From contig CAZTZO010000001.1 in the NCBI GenBank assembly GCA_964618075.1, positions 62,001-126,000 on the forward strand: a stretch of 64,000 bases of DNA, in the 5' to 3' direction. Positions 35,840-43,925 of the stretch are shown in pieces. The notes under the pieces were generated by a model, which was given only the letters and a program-made list of their open reading frames with translations, did not search any database and was not told where the DNA came from. Position 1 is the stretch's first letter; the number at the start of each line of letters is the position of its first letter. Origin of the DNA: CAYTMY01 sp964618075 (lineage in GTDB: Bacteria > Bacillota > Clostridia > Eubacteriales > Anaerofustaceae). Both the position numbers and the translations under genes were made by a program.

Positions 35840-36874
35840 TTAAAGAATGATTGTTTCATCTGCCGCTTTGAAAATCCTGTTTCGGTAGGCTCTGCCTATG
35901 CCTTCGTCAGGTGGGCACATGGCGTATATCACATTCACTCCGTTTTCATCACATAATCTTAAATATGAGAACAATACCCTTGCTGCATACTCAGGCTTTT
36001 CGACGCTTCCCAAAGATAATACTTCCACACCCTCAGGCTTCTGCGCTTCTTCAAACATCAATGCCGTATACTTTTTGCTGCTTGTATTATCCAACTTCTG
36101 GCATATATATTCGGAAGCCTTTGTTAAATCTCCGCATATGCATATAACCTTAGCGTTTGGTTTGTAATGCCTGTATTTCATTCCGGGAGCCTTTGGTACG
36201 GAGGAATCGCTTGTTTGCGTTGAGTATGATACGCTGCATCCCGTAACCTTTTCTATCATATCGGCACTTATCGCACCCGGACGTAATATCGTTATATTCT
36301 CTTGACTGATATCTACAACGCTGGACTCAAGTCCTACCTCGCATTTATCTCCGCATAGAATAATATCAGCCTTCCCTTTTAAATCATGAATGACGTGCTT
36401 CGCTTCAGTAGGCGACGGCTTGCCCGAAATATTTGCGCTCGGTGCGGCAATCGGAACACCGCAGGCTTTTATAAAATCGTGCGCTTGCTTTTGAGAAGGC
36501 ATTCTTATAGCTATTGTTTCGAGTGAAGCGCTCACATTATCCGCAATGCAATCCTTCTTCTTTACAATAACGCTTATCGGGCCGGGCATAAAAGCGTTTA
36601 TTATTTTATCTGCATTAGGAGAAATATCCTGTGCAATTTTCTTTATATCGTTTTTTTCAGCTATATGTACAATAAGAGGGTTGTCGTTCGGACGACCCTT
36701 GGCAGCAAATATTTTGTCTACAGCAACAGAGTCAAAGGCATTTGCCCCCAAACCGTAGACGGTTTCTGTCGGGAACGCCACTATTCCGCCCGATATGATA
36801 CACTTTGCGGCTTCTTTAATATATAACTCATAATTCTTTTTATCATTCAGATCGTATATTTTAGTCTCACACAT
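35840..36874 (-). CDS. tsaC: L-threonylcarbamoyladenylate synthase (TsaC/Sua5)
   Basis: 344 residues, the long Sua5 form: a YrdC-like catalytic domain (about 1-210; F-P-T-E-T-V-Y-G-L-G near residue 35, K-x-R-P at 60) plus a C-terminal Sua5 domain beginning after the K-A-P-G-M-K-Y-R-H-Y linker near residue 230. It makes the threonylcarbamoyl-AMP used for t6A37 on ANN-decoding tRNAs. It is on the minus strand, divergent from rho; Sua5 homologues also lie close to rho and rpmE in B. subtilis. Confidence 0.95.
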   Translation of the reverse strand: MCETKIYDLNDKKNYELYIKEAAKCIISGGIVAFPTETVYGLGANAFDSVAVDKIFAAKGRPNDNPLIVHIAEKNDIKKIAQDISPNADKIINAFMPGPISVIVKKKDCIADNVSASLETIAIRMPSQKQAHDFIKACGVPIAAPSANISGKPSPTEAKHVIHDLKGKADIILCGDKCEVGLESSVVDISQENITILRPGAISADMIEKVTGCSVSYSTQTSDSSVPKAPGMKYRHYKPNAKVICICGDLTKASEYICQKLDNTSSKKYTALMFEEAQKPEGVEVLSLGSVEKPEYAARVLFSYLRLCDENGVNVIYAMCPPDEGIGRAYRNRIFKAADETIIL

Positions 36875-36943
36875 GAATTATTACTTTTGGTAAATGCTTA
36901 TAATTATGCGCATTTACCGTCTCTTTCGGTTTACTTTTTTTAT

Positions 36944-36969
36944 AAAGTGTGATAGTATTATAACACTTT
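36944..36969 (+). promoter_or_regulatory. Inverted repeat in the rho leader region
   Basis: AAAGTGT (36944-36950) and ACACTTT (36963-36969) flank a TATTAT -10-like sequence about 100 bases before rho. It may be an operator; the evidence is only the symmetry and position. Confidence 0.3.
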
Positions 36970-37066
36970 TATCAGCACTTCTCCATTATAAGAACAAATT
37001 CTGTTATTTCTGTTAATATTCATTGAATTTCAATATTATCTAAATTTAATTACCCCGGAGGTTACA

Positions 37067-38644
37067 TTGGACAAGAACTATTCTTCTCTTACGCTCGTCG
37101 AGCTGAGAAACGCGGCAAAGGAAAATAATATTCCCAAAATAAGTAAGATGTCAAAGCAGGAGTTGATTAACGCTCTTACTCAGCAGGCTGCAATCGACGA
37201 TAGGAGGTATTCCAAGCTTAAGGATTCTATTGACGACAGCGTGGAAATGGCAGGCGTTGTGCAGATATTACCCGAAGGCTTCGGCTTCCTCAAAACTCCG
37301 GAAATGACCTCCCCCGAAGAATATGTATATGTTTCAGCCTCGCAGGTTCAGAAATTCAGGCTTATGTCCGGCTTTGAAATAAGCGGCAAGGTCAGACCTC
37401 CGAAGGAGGGCGAGAAATACTATGCGATGCTATTCGTAGAAAGCGTAAACGGTAAAACAACCCAGCAGATAATCGAAGAAGAAAATAAGAAGCTTGCAAG
37501 CTCAAAGACAAAAGATATGTCTGAATATGAGAAGTCACACGAGGGAATCCTTGAAATAAACCCCGAGGGCTTTGGCTTTATGCGCACTAATAATTATATG
37601 TCGGGAGATAACGACATTTATGTATCGCCTTCGCAAATACGCAAATATAAGCTCAAAACAGGCGACAGTATAAAGGGACGTATAAGGATATCAGGTGAAA
37701 ACGAAAAATATGACGCTCTATTGTACGTTGAAAAAGTCAATGATATGAGTCCCGAAAAAATGGTCAACCGCCCCGATTTCGACAAACTTGTGCCGATTTT
37801 CCCAAAAGAAAAGATTAAACTCGAAACAAATCAGAACGTCATTTCCACAAGGATACTCGACATATTCGCTCCTATAGGAAAGGGGCAAAGAGGACTTATC
37901 GTGTCTGCACCGAAAGCGGGCAAAACGATAATGCTCAAGCAAATAGCAAACGCTATAGAAGAGAATTGCCCTCAGGTTAAATTGATCATATTGCTGGTAG
38001 ACGAACGACCTGAGGAGGTCACCGACATACAGCGCTCCATAAACGCAGACGTTGTATACTCAACATTTGACCAGAAACCCGCAAACCATATAAAAGCAGC
38101 TGAAATAGTGCTTGAACGCGGCAAAAGGCTTGTGGAAAGCGGACAAGACGTAGTTATATTGGTAGACAGCATTACACGTCTTGCGCGCGCAAATAACCTT
38201 GTTGTCGTCCCGTCAGGCAGAACATTATCCGGCGGTCTTGATCCTGAAAGCTTATATTTTCCGAAGAAGTTTTTCGGAGCGGCAAGAAATATCGAGAACG
38301 GAGGCTCTTTGACAATACTTGCAACAGCGCTTGTAGACACGGGGAGCAGAATGGACGATATGATATATGAAGAATTCAAGGGTACCGGAAATATGGAGGT
38401 ACATCTTGACAGAGAGCTTTCCGAAGCAAGAGTATTCCCCGCCATAAATATTTCTCGTTCAGGGACTCGCAGAGAAGACCTTTTACTTATCGACAGCGAG
38501 ATATCCGCCGAATTTGCCATAAGAAAAGCTTTTGCCGCAAAAGGCAATACAGGCTTCACGGACGGCGTTATTCAATTTATGAGTAAAACAAAATCCAATG
38601 CAGATTTCGTTAGGAATGTATTAAAGAATTATGCCAATCAATAA
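37067..38644 (+). CDS. rho: Transcription termination factor Rho with duplicated RNA-binding domain
   Basis: 525 residues from a TTG start behind CGGAGG; E. coli Rho has 419. A SAP-like N-terminal helix pair (about 6-40) is followed by two cold-shock RNA-binding domains in tandem, at about 62-128 and 159-226. Each has the G-F-G-F RNA-binding core, Y-V-Y-V-S/D-I-Y-V-S and an E-K-Y strand. The motor domain is normal: P-loop A-P-K-A-G-K-T (281-287), Walker B V-V-I-L-V-D-S (362-368), L-S-G-G-L-D (387-392) and R-S-G-T-R-R (464-469). It unwinds RNA-polymerase complexes at rut sites. The second RNA-binding domain is the odd feature. Confidence 0.95.
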   Translation: MDKNYSSLTLVELRNAAKENNIPKISKMSKQELINALTQQAAIDDRRYSKLKDSIDDSVEMAGVVQILPEGFGFLKTPEMTSPEEYVYVSASQVQKFRLMSGFEISGKVRPPKEGEKYYAMLFVESVNGKTTQQIIEEENKKLASSKTKDMSEYEKSHEGILEINPEGFGFMRTNNYMSGDNDIYVSPSQIRKYKLKTGDSIKGRIRISGENEKYDALLYVEKVNDMSPEKMVNRPDFDKLVPIFPKEKIKLETNQNVISTRILDIFAPIGKGQRGLIVSAPKAGKTIMLKQIANAIEENCPQVKLIILLVDERPEEVTDIQRSINADVVYSTFDQKPANHIKAAEIVLERGKRLVESGQDVVILVDSITRLARANNLVVVPSGRTLSGGLDPESLYFPKKFFGAARNIENGGSLTILATALVDTGSRMDDMIYEEFKGTGNMEVHLDRELSEARVFPAINISRSGTRREDLLLIDSEISAEFAIRKAFAAKGNTGFTDGVIQFMSKTKSNADFVRNVLKNYANQ

Positions 38645-38715
38645 ACATTCAACTCGGAATTTTATCTAAGTATTTACTTTTATCTAAAATAAAGCTTTAA
38701 AAAACGCATAAAAGG

Positions 38716-38744
38716 TTTACATAAGACTGATAAACTGATATAAT
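38716..38744 (+). promoter_or_regulatory. Promoter of rpmE
   Basis: TTTACA (38716-38721) and TATAAT (38739-38744) are 17 bases apart, about 40 bases before the rpmE ATG. Confidence 0.65.
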
Positions 38745-38785
38745 TTTAAGGCTGTAAATCAGTAAATAACTTATGAGGTGAGAAT

Positions 38786-39001
38786 ATGAAGGAAGGCATA
38801 CATCCGAATTATCACAAGTGTGTAGTACGATGCGCATGCGGGAATACCTTCGAAACCGGTTCAACAAAAGACGAGATATCAGTCGAAATATGCTCGGCAT
38901 GTCATCCGTTTTACACCGGCAAACAGAAACTCGTTGATACGGGCGGTATGGTAGGTAAATTCAAAAAGCGTTACGGACTCAAAGACGAAGAAACAAAATA
39001 G
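38786..39001 (+). CDS. rpmE: 50S ribosomal protein L31
   Basis: 71 residues of the zinc-binding (C+) type: M-K-E-G-I-H-P-N-Y-H, then C-x-C (C-A-C-G-N-T-F) and C-x-x-C (I-C-S-A-C-H-P-F-Y-T-G-K-Q-K). It follows rho, as in many Firmicutes, but has its own promoter and a strong terminator. The ATG is preceded by GAGGTGAG. Confidence 0.97.
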   Translation: MKEGIHPNYHKCVVRCACGNTFETGSTKDEISVEICSACHPFYTGKQKLVDTGGMVGKFKKRYGLKDEETK

Positions 39002-39020
39002 TTCTTCGGTAAGCAAACAT

Positions 39021-39062
39021 ATAGAAAAAGACCGACAGTGAATACTGTCGGTCTTTTTCTAT
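39021..39062. terminator. Perfect 19-bp bidirectional terminator
   Basis: Arms 39021-39039 and 39044-39062 are exact complements with a four-base loop, rich in A and T at the base. It separates the convergent rpmE and ackA. Confidence 0.92.
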
Positions 39063-39068
39063 ATGTGC

Positions 39069-40265
39069 CTATTTAACTAAATCTTTTGTTATCTCAACCG
39101 TATCCTTAGCTATCATAAGCTCTTCATTCGTGGGTATAGTCAATACCACTACTTTAGAGTCTTTTCCGCTGATAACGCTCTGGGTTCCTCTTGTATCATT
39201 TGCCTTTTCATCAATCGTAACTCCGAGGTACTCAAGTCCCTTCATTGCTCTTGCTCTTCCTGTAGCGGAATTCTCACCGACACCTGCCGTAAATACTATC
39301 GCATCGACCCCTCCGAGCGCCGCCACATATGCGCCTATGGTGCATACTACTCTATAGTAGAAAATATCAAGCGCAAGCTTTGCCCTGGCATTGCCCTTAT
39401 CAGCAGCCTCTTCAACATCTCTGAAGTCGCTGGAGATTCCGGTTACTCCGAGTACGCCGGACTTTTTATTTAATATAGTATCAACCTCGTCTACAGTAAG
39501 CCCTTCTTTGTCTACGAGAAACTTTACTACCGCAGGATCTATGCTTCCGCATCTTGTGCCCATCTCAAGTCCGTCAAGTGGGGTAAGCCCCATAGAAGTA
39601 TCTATACATTTTCCGTCCTTAACGGCGGCTATGCTTGAACCATTACCCAAATGGCAGGTTATAAGCTTTAAGTGGTCGTTGTCGAGTATTTCAGCTGCCT
39701 TCTTTGAAATATATCTGTGGCTCGTTCCATGAAAACCGTATTTTCTGATTTTATGCTTTTCAACATATTCATACGGTATCGGATATGTATAAGCATAATC
39801 AGGCATCGTCTGGTGAAAAGCCGTATCAAATACCGCAACCTGGGGAACTCCTGGAAGTGCCGCAGCACAAGCATTAATTCCTATAAGATTTGCGGGATTA
39901 TGAAGCGGCCCAAGAGGTATGCATTCCTCTATTGCCTCCAATACATCATCGTTTATGAGCACACTTTCGGAATATTTGCTTCCGCCGTGCAGTACCCTAT
40001 GTCCTACTGCCCCTATTTCTTTCATGGATGTGAGAACCTTATATTTCGGATCTACAAGGAAATCGAGCAACATATCCACAGCGTCCTTGTGCGTCTTCAT
40101 CTCACGTTCAATAACAACTTTTTGTGCGTTCAGTTTATGCGTAAGCACACCGTTTGCCATTCCTATACGTTCGGCAAGTCCTGATGCCATTACGCTCTCA
40201 TCGGCCATATCAATAAGCTGATACTTGAGTGATGAGCTGCCGCAATTAACAACTAATACTATCAT
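39069..40265 (-). CDS. ackA: Acetate kinase
   Basis: 398 residues, the usual length. ASKHA-family motifs are present: V-N-C-G-S-S-S-L-K-Y (7-16), H-R-V-L-H-G-G, the F-D-T-A-F-H catalytic segment and H-L-G-N-G-S-S. The enzyme interconverts acetyl phosphate plus ADP with acetate plus ATP, the ATP-forming end of acetate fermentation. No phosphotransacetylase gene is adjacent. It is followed by a terminator shared with rpmE; an 84-base gap separates it from the hexokinase gene upstream. Confidence 0.97.
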   Translation of the reverse strand: MIVLVVNCGSSSLKYQLIDMADESVMASGLAERIGMANGVLTHKLNAQKVVIEREMKTHKDAVDMLLDFLVDPKYKVLTSMKEIGAVGHRVLHGGSKYSESVLINDDVLEAIEECIPLGPLHNPANLIGINACAAALPGVPQVAVFDTAFHQTMPDYAYTYPIPYEYVEKHKIRKYGFHGTSHRYISKKAAEILDNDHLKLITCHLGNGSSIAAVKDGKCIDTSMGLTPLDGLEMGTRCGSIDPAVVKFLVDKEGLTVDEVDTILNKKSGVLGVTGISSDFRDVEEAADKGNARAKLALDIFYYRVVCTIGAYVAALGGVDAIVFTAGVGENSATGRARAMKGLEYLGVTIDEKANDTRGTQSVISGKDSKVVVLTIPTNEELMIAKDTVEITKDLVK

Positions 40266-40349
40266 CTATTCCTCTCACTTTATGTAATAATTAAACTCTT
40301 ATAATCATATACTTTTTTATATGATATAAAAAGATTTTTAAGACATTAT

Positions 40350-41558
40350 TTACATTAATACTGCCTTTGCTGCTCCTTTGATAACGCTGTCTTCACAAGA
40401 GATAAGCTCATATTTTATCTGCTCTTTTTTTAGCAATATTTCATTCAAATACTCGATCAGACCGTTTTTAAAGCCGCCGAGCTTATTAAGGGTAGTGCCT
40501 TCACAGCTAATAAATACTTTTTTACAGCCGCTTAAAAGTGAGTAAGAAGCAATGTTGGCTGCACAAAATGCTGAGGCTCTTTTAATTAAATGTCGCAATA
40601 CCTCACGAGCAAATTCATCGTCTTTTCCTTTTATTTCTGCTCTTAACACTCTATCGAGATAGCTGCCGTTTTTATCAAAAACAGCATAGCTGTTATCCTT
40701 TATATATCCCTCTTTTAGGGCAGCTTCCATGCAATAAGCAAATAAATTCGGCAAATACCTGCCGCCTATCATCTTCTCATATTGGTGATCTGTCGGGATA
40801 TTGGAATTTTTATCAAGCATTATATCTATTTGGCTGCGTTTTGTTTTATCAAAACAACCTGATTCGGTTACTATGATATCGCTCTTGTCCGACGAAGGGG
40901 CTAAAATGCCTTTTTCGGGCTGTTTAAAGCATGTATTCATGCCTGTTCCAACTACCAAGCCGCAGCAAAAGTCCTGTGATAATAATATATTTGTGTCTAA
41001 ATTACCCAACATGGACGCGGGCGTATCATTTAAGCATATTATATGCGTTTCATCATGCAGATATTTTTTCATTTCGAACGCAAAATGCTTGTTTTCTATT
41101 CCCCTAACACGCATTTCCTTGCCCAACGCCTGTATCTTTGCATCTCTGTTTTCGTCTATTGTGCTTTTATAGGCACAACTTACGCCGATATACTCGGGCT
41201 TTTTATGTATCTTTATTATTTTATCCGTTATGAAAGAAAAGAATTCCTGCGAGTTGGCATCTTTAGATGTGAAGGGCAAGATATATTTATCCTGTTTTTC
41301 GATAATAGGTTCATTCTTTTCGTCAAAGCCTACAAGCGCAACTCTCAGATTGGTGCCTCCGCAATCAACAGCCACTATCTTACCGTCGATACGGGAAATA
41401 TTTTTAATATAACATCTTGAGGGTATAAATGATAACGACGAAGGACGAGAATACAAAGCGTTTATCAGTTCTTTGTTGTTTGCGTCAATTAACTGTTCAA
41501 TATCCGTTTGTGTGTACAACAATTCGTGAGCTTGTAAAAATTTATTTGCATTATTCAT
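40350..41558 (-). CDS. Hexokinase of the eukaryotic (HK) family
   Basis: 402 residues. The sequence has the HK-family landmarks rather than those of bacterial ROK or Glk glucokinases. They are phosphate-1 V-D-C-G-G-T-N-L-R-V-A-L-V (64-76), the catalytic-base motif L-N-D-T-P-A-S-M-L-G (176-185, Asp178), V-G-T-G-M-N-T-C-F (203-211) and the adenosine segment S-C-E-G-T-T-L-N-K near 355. It phosphorylates hexoses with ATP in the cytosol. It precedes ackA on the same strand, so sugar entry and acetate production are neighbours. The exact sugar is not readable. Confidence 0.85.
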   Translation of the reverse strand: MNNANKFLQAHELLYTQTDIEQLIDANNKELINALYSRPSSLSFIPSRCYIKNISRIDGKIVAVDCGGTNLRVALVGFDEKNEPIIEKQDKYILPFTSKDANSQEFFSFITDKIIKIHKKPEYIGVSCAYKSTIDENRDAKIQALGKEMRVRGIENKHFAFEMKKYLHDETHIICLNDTPASMLGNLDTNILLSQDFCCGLVVGTGMNTCFKQPEKGILAPSSDKSDIIVTESGCFDKTKRSQIDIMLDKNSNIPTDHQYEKMIGGRYLPNLFAYCMEAALKEGYIKDNSYAVFDKNGSYLDRVLRAEIKGKDDEFAREVLRHLIKRASAFCAANIASYSLLSGCKKVFISCEGTTLNKLGGFKNGLIEYLNEILLKKEQIKYELISCEDSVIKGAAKAVLM

Positions 41559-41635
41559 ATAAAATACCTTTTAGATTCAAATTTATTATAACATGACAAG
41601 ACTTAAATATACATAAAAATATAATGCCTTTTTTA

Positions 41636-41664
41636 ATGACAAACGCTTGGAAATAATGTACAAT
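41636..41664 (+). promoter_or_regulatory. Promoter of glnS
   Basis: ATGACA (41636-41641) and TACAAT (41659-41664) are 17 bases apart, 30 bases before the gene. Confidence 0.5.
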
Positions 41665-41693
41665 ATTTATCACCCACGAAAGGAATGCAACTT

Positions 41694-43355
41694 ATGAGTG
41701 AAGCTATCGGAAATTTTATTTACAACGAAATAAACAAAGACATAGAAAACGGAAGAAGTAAAGCAGACGATATACACACAAGGTTTCCGCCTGAACCCAA
41801 TGGCTATTTGCATATAGGTCACGCAAAGGCTATTTGCATAAATTTTTCAATTCAGGAAAAATTTCACGGTAAGACCAATCTGCGTTTCGACGATACAAAT
41901 CCTTCTAAAGAGGACACCGAATACACCGAAGCCATAAAAGAGGATATAACCTGGCTCGGATTTAAATGGGACGCAATGTATTACGCTTCGGATTACTTCG
42001 ATAAAATGTACGAGTGTGCAAAGGAGCTTATAAAAAAAGGGCTTGCGTATGTAGACGACCAAGACCAGGAAACGATAAGACAGACGCGTGGTAATTTGAC
42101 TGAAAGCGGTAAAGAAAGCCCTTACAGAAACAGATCTATCGAAGAAAATTTAGAGCTCTTCGAACAAATGAAGAACAAACGCTTTGAAAGCGGTAAAAAA
42201 GTCTTGCGCGCAAAAATAAATATGTCAAGTCCGAATATGAATATGCGAGATCCTGTGCTTTACAGAATACTATACGAAAAGCATCATAGGTGCAAGGATA
42301 ACTGGTGTATATATCCCATGTACGATTTTGCTCATCCGATAGAGGACGCTATAGAGCATATTTCTCACTCATTATGTTCTCTGGAGTTTGAAGATCACAG
42401 ACCCTTGTACGACTGGGTGCTTTCAAATATTGACGAATTTAAAATATCCCCCCCAAGGCAAATAGAATTTGCGCGTCTTAATCTGACAAAGACCGTTATG
42501 AGCAAAAGATACCTAAAAATGCTCGTGGACGAGAATGTTGTAGACGGCTGGGACGATCCGAGACTTCCAACGCTGTGCGGACTCAGACGAAGAGGAGTAC
42601 CCCCGCAGGCTATACGAAATTTCTGCGAGGAAATAGGCGTCGCAAAAGCGGACTCAACTATCGACTATTCACAGTTCGAGTATTTTATACGCGATGATTT
42701 AATGCAACACTCAAAAAGAGTAATGTGCGTTGTTGACCCTTTGAAGCTTACTATCACAAATTACCCTGAAAACGATACCGAAATACTTGATATTCCTTTT
42801 GTTCTTGATGATGAAGATTCACTTAGCAGAAAGGTACCCTTCGGTAAATATTTATATATCGAAAGAAGCGATTTTGAGGAAATACCGCCTAAAAAATACT
42901 TCAGGCTCTTTACTGATAATGAGGTTCGCCTCATGGGAGCTTATTTCGTAAAATGCACGGGATTTAAAAAGGACGAAAACGGCAAAATAACTGAGGTATT
43001 ATGCACATACGACGAAAAAACAAAATCCGGAAGCGGCTTTAACGAACGCAAGGTCAAGGGCACTATACACTGGGTGAGCGCGGATAAAAACGTGCCGGTT
43101 GAAATAAGAAGCTTCAACGATCTATTGGTAGAAGATACCGACAGCGAAAGCTTGCTTGACAGGATAAACAAGGATTCTCTTTGCATACAAAACGGATTTG
43201 CGGAAATTTATCTTGAAGGAACAAAGCCGAACGACAAGTATCAGTTTGTAAGAAACGGTTTTTACTGCGCCGACAGCAAATATTGTAAAGCCGATAAGCT
43301 TGTATTCAATAAAACAGTAGGCATGAAAAGCAGCTGGAAGCCCGAAAAGAAATAA
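41694..43355 (+). CDS. glnS: Glutaminyl-tRNA synthetase
   Basis: 553 residues from the ATG at 41694, spaced correctly from GAAAGGA; the ATG at 41685 is too close to that site. Class I motifs are R-F-P-P-E-P-N-G-Y-L-H-I-G-H-A-K and the KMSKS equivalent V-M-S-K-R. The C-terminal beta-barrel anticodon-binding domains are complete. Many Firmicutes lack GlnRS and make Gln-tRNA by amidation, so this enzyme marks a lineage with the direct route, likely gained by transfer (family knowledge). A matching tRNA-Gln is at 26001. Confidence 0.96.
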   Translation: MSEAIGNFIYNEINKDIENGRSKADDIHTRFPPEPNGYLHIGHAKAICINFSIQEKFHGKTNLRFDDTNPSKEDTEYTEAIKEDITWLGFKWDAMYYASDYFDKMYECAKELIKKGLAYVDDQDQETIRQTRGNLTESGKESPYRNRSIEENLELFEQMKNKRFESGKKVLRAKINMSSPNMNMRDPVLYRILYEKHHRCKDNWCIYPMYDFAHPIEDAIEHISHSLCSLEFEDHRPLYDWVLSNIDEFKISPPRQIEFARLNLTKTVMSKRYLKMLVDENVVDGWDDPRLPTLCGLRRRGVPPQAIRNFCEEIGVAKADSTIDYSQFEYFIRDDLMQHSKRVMCVVDPLKLTITNYPENDTEILDIPFVLDDEDSLSRKVPFGKYLYIERSDFEEIPPKKYFRLFTDNEVRLMGAYFVKCTGFKKDENGKITEVLCTYDEKTKSGSGFNERKVKGTIHWVSADKNVPVEIRSFNDLLVEDTDSESLLDRINKDSLCIQNGFAEIYLEGTKPNDKYQFVRNGFYCADSKYCKADKLVFNKTVGMKSSWKPEKK

Positions 43356-43363
43356 ATTGACTT

Positions 43364-43403
43364 GATTACCCCCCAAAAGCTAACAGCTTTTGGGGGGTAA
43401 ATC
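43364..43403. terminator. GC-rich bidirectional terminator
   Basis: Arms built on TTACCCCCCAAAAGCT (from 43364) and its complement (to 43403) pair around a three-base loop, between convergent glnS and the ACT-domain gene. Confidence 0.88.
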
Positions 43404-43430
43404 ATTTATTTTATAAATATGCATTAATTA

Positions 43431-43910
43431 TCAGGCGTTCTCAAATTCCTTATATATTTGCTTTAAAGCATCCTTAGCGGTGTTTTTGTCTATAACGCAC
43501 GATATTTTTACGTCAGAAGTTGATATCATCTGTATGTTTACACCTATATCATATAAAGCCTTAAAAAATTTTGAAGCTATATCCGAATTAGCTACCACTG
43601 CGGCACCTATTACTGAAAGACGAACGACACCTTCGTCGTAAACAACCTTAGTGGCTCCTATTTCGTGCGCGAATTCTCCTGTTATCTCCTGAGCGCGCTG
43701 TGCTTCGTCTATCGGTACGGTAAAGGTTATGTCATTGACGTTGTTCCTGTTTACATTTTGAACAATACTTTCTATCTTTATGTTCTCACTTGCTATTGCA
43801 CTGAAAAGTCTGAATGCGATACCCGGCTTATCCGGAACCTCAAGTATTGATATTTTAGCGATATCGTCATCTATTGTAATTGCCTGTATGATATTGTCTT
43901 TGTTTAGCAT
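43431..43910 (-). CDS. Stand-alone aspartokinase-type tandem ACT protein
   Basis: 159 residues with no catalytic domain. The whole length matches the C-terminal regulatory half of aspartate kinase: I-A-K-I-S-I-L-E-V-P-D-K-P-G-I-A-F-R-L-F (18-37), a D-I-T-F-T-V strand, and a second repeat V-R-L-S-V-I-G-A-A-V-V-A-N-S-D-I-A-S-K-F-F. B. subtilis LysC produces a similar 163-residue beta subunit from an internal start, but here it is a separate gene 15 bases after hom. It probably binds an aspartate-family amino acid and regulates an aspartokinase or homoserine dehydrogenase. The partner is inferred. Confidence 0.82.
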   Translation of the reverse strand: MLNKDNIIQAITIDDDIAKISILEVPDKPGIAFRLFSAIASENIKIESIVQNVNRNNVNDITFTVPIDEAQRAQEITGEFAHEIGATKVVYDEGVVRLSVIGAAVVANSDIASKFFKALYDIGVNIQMISTSDVKISCVIDKNTAKDALKQIYKEFENA

Positions 43911-43925
43911 TGTTAACTCCTGTTT

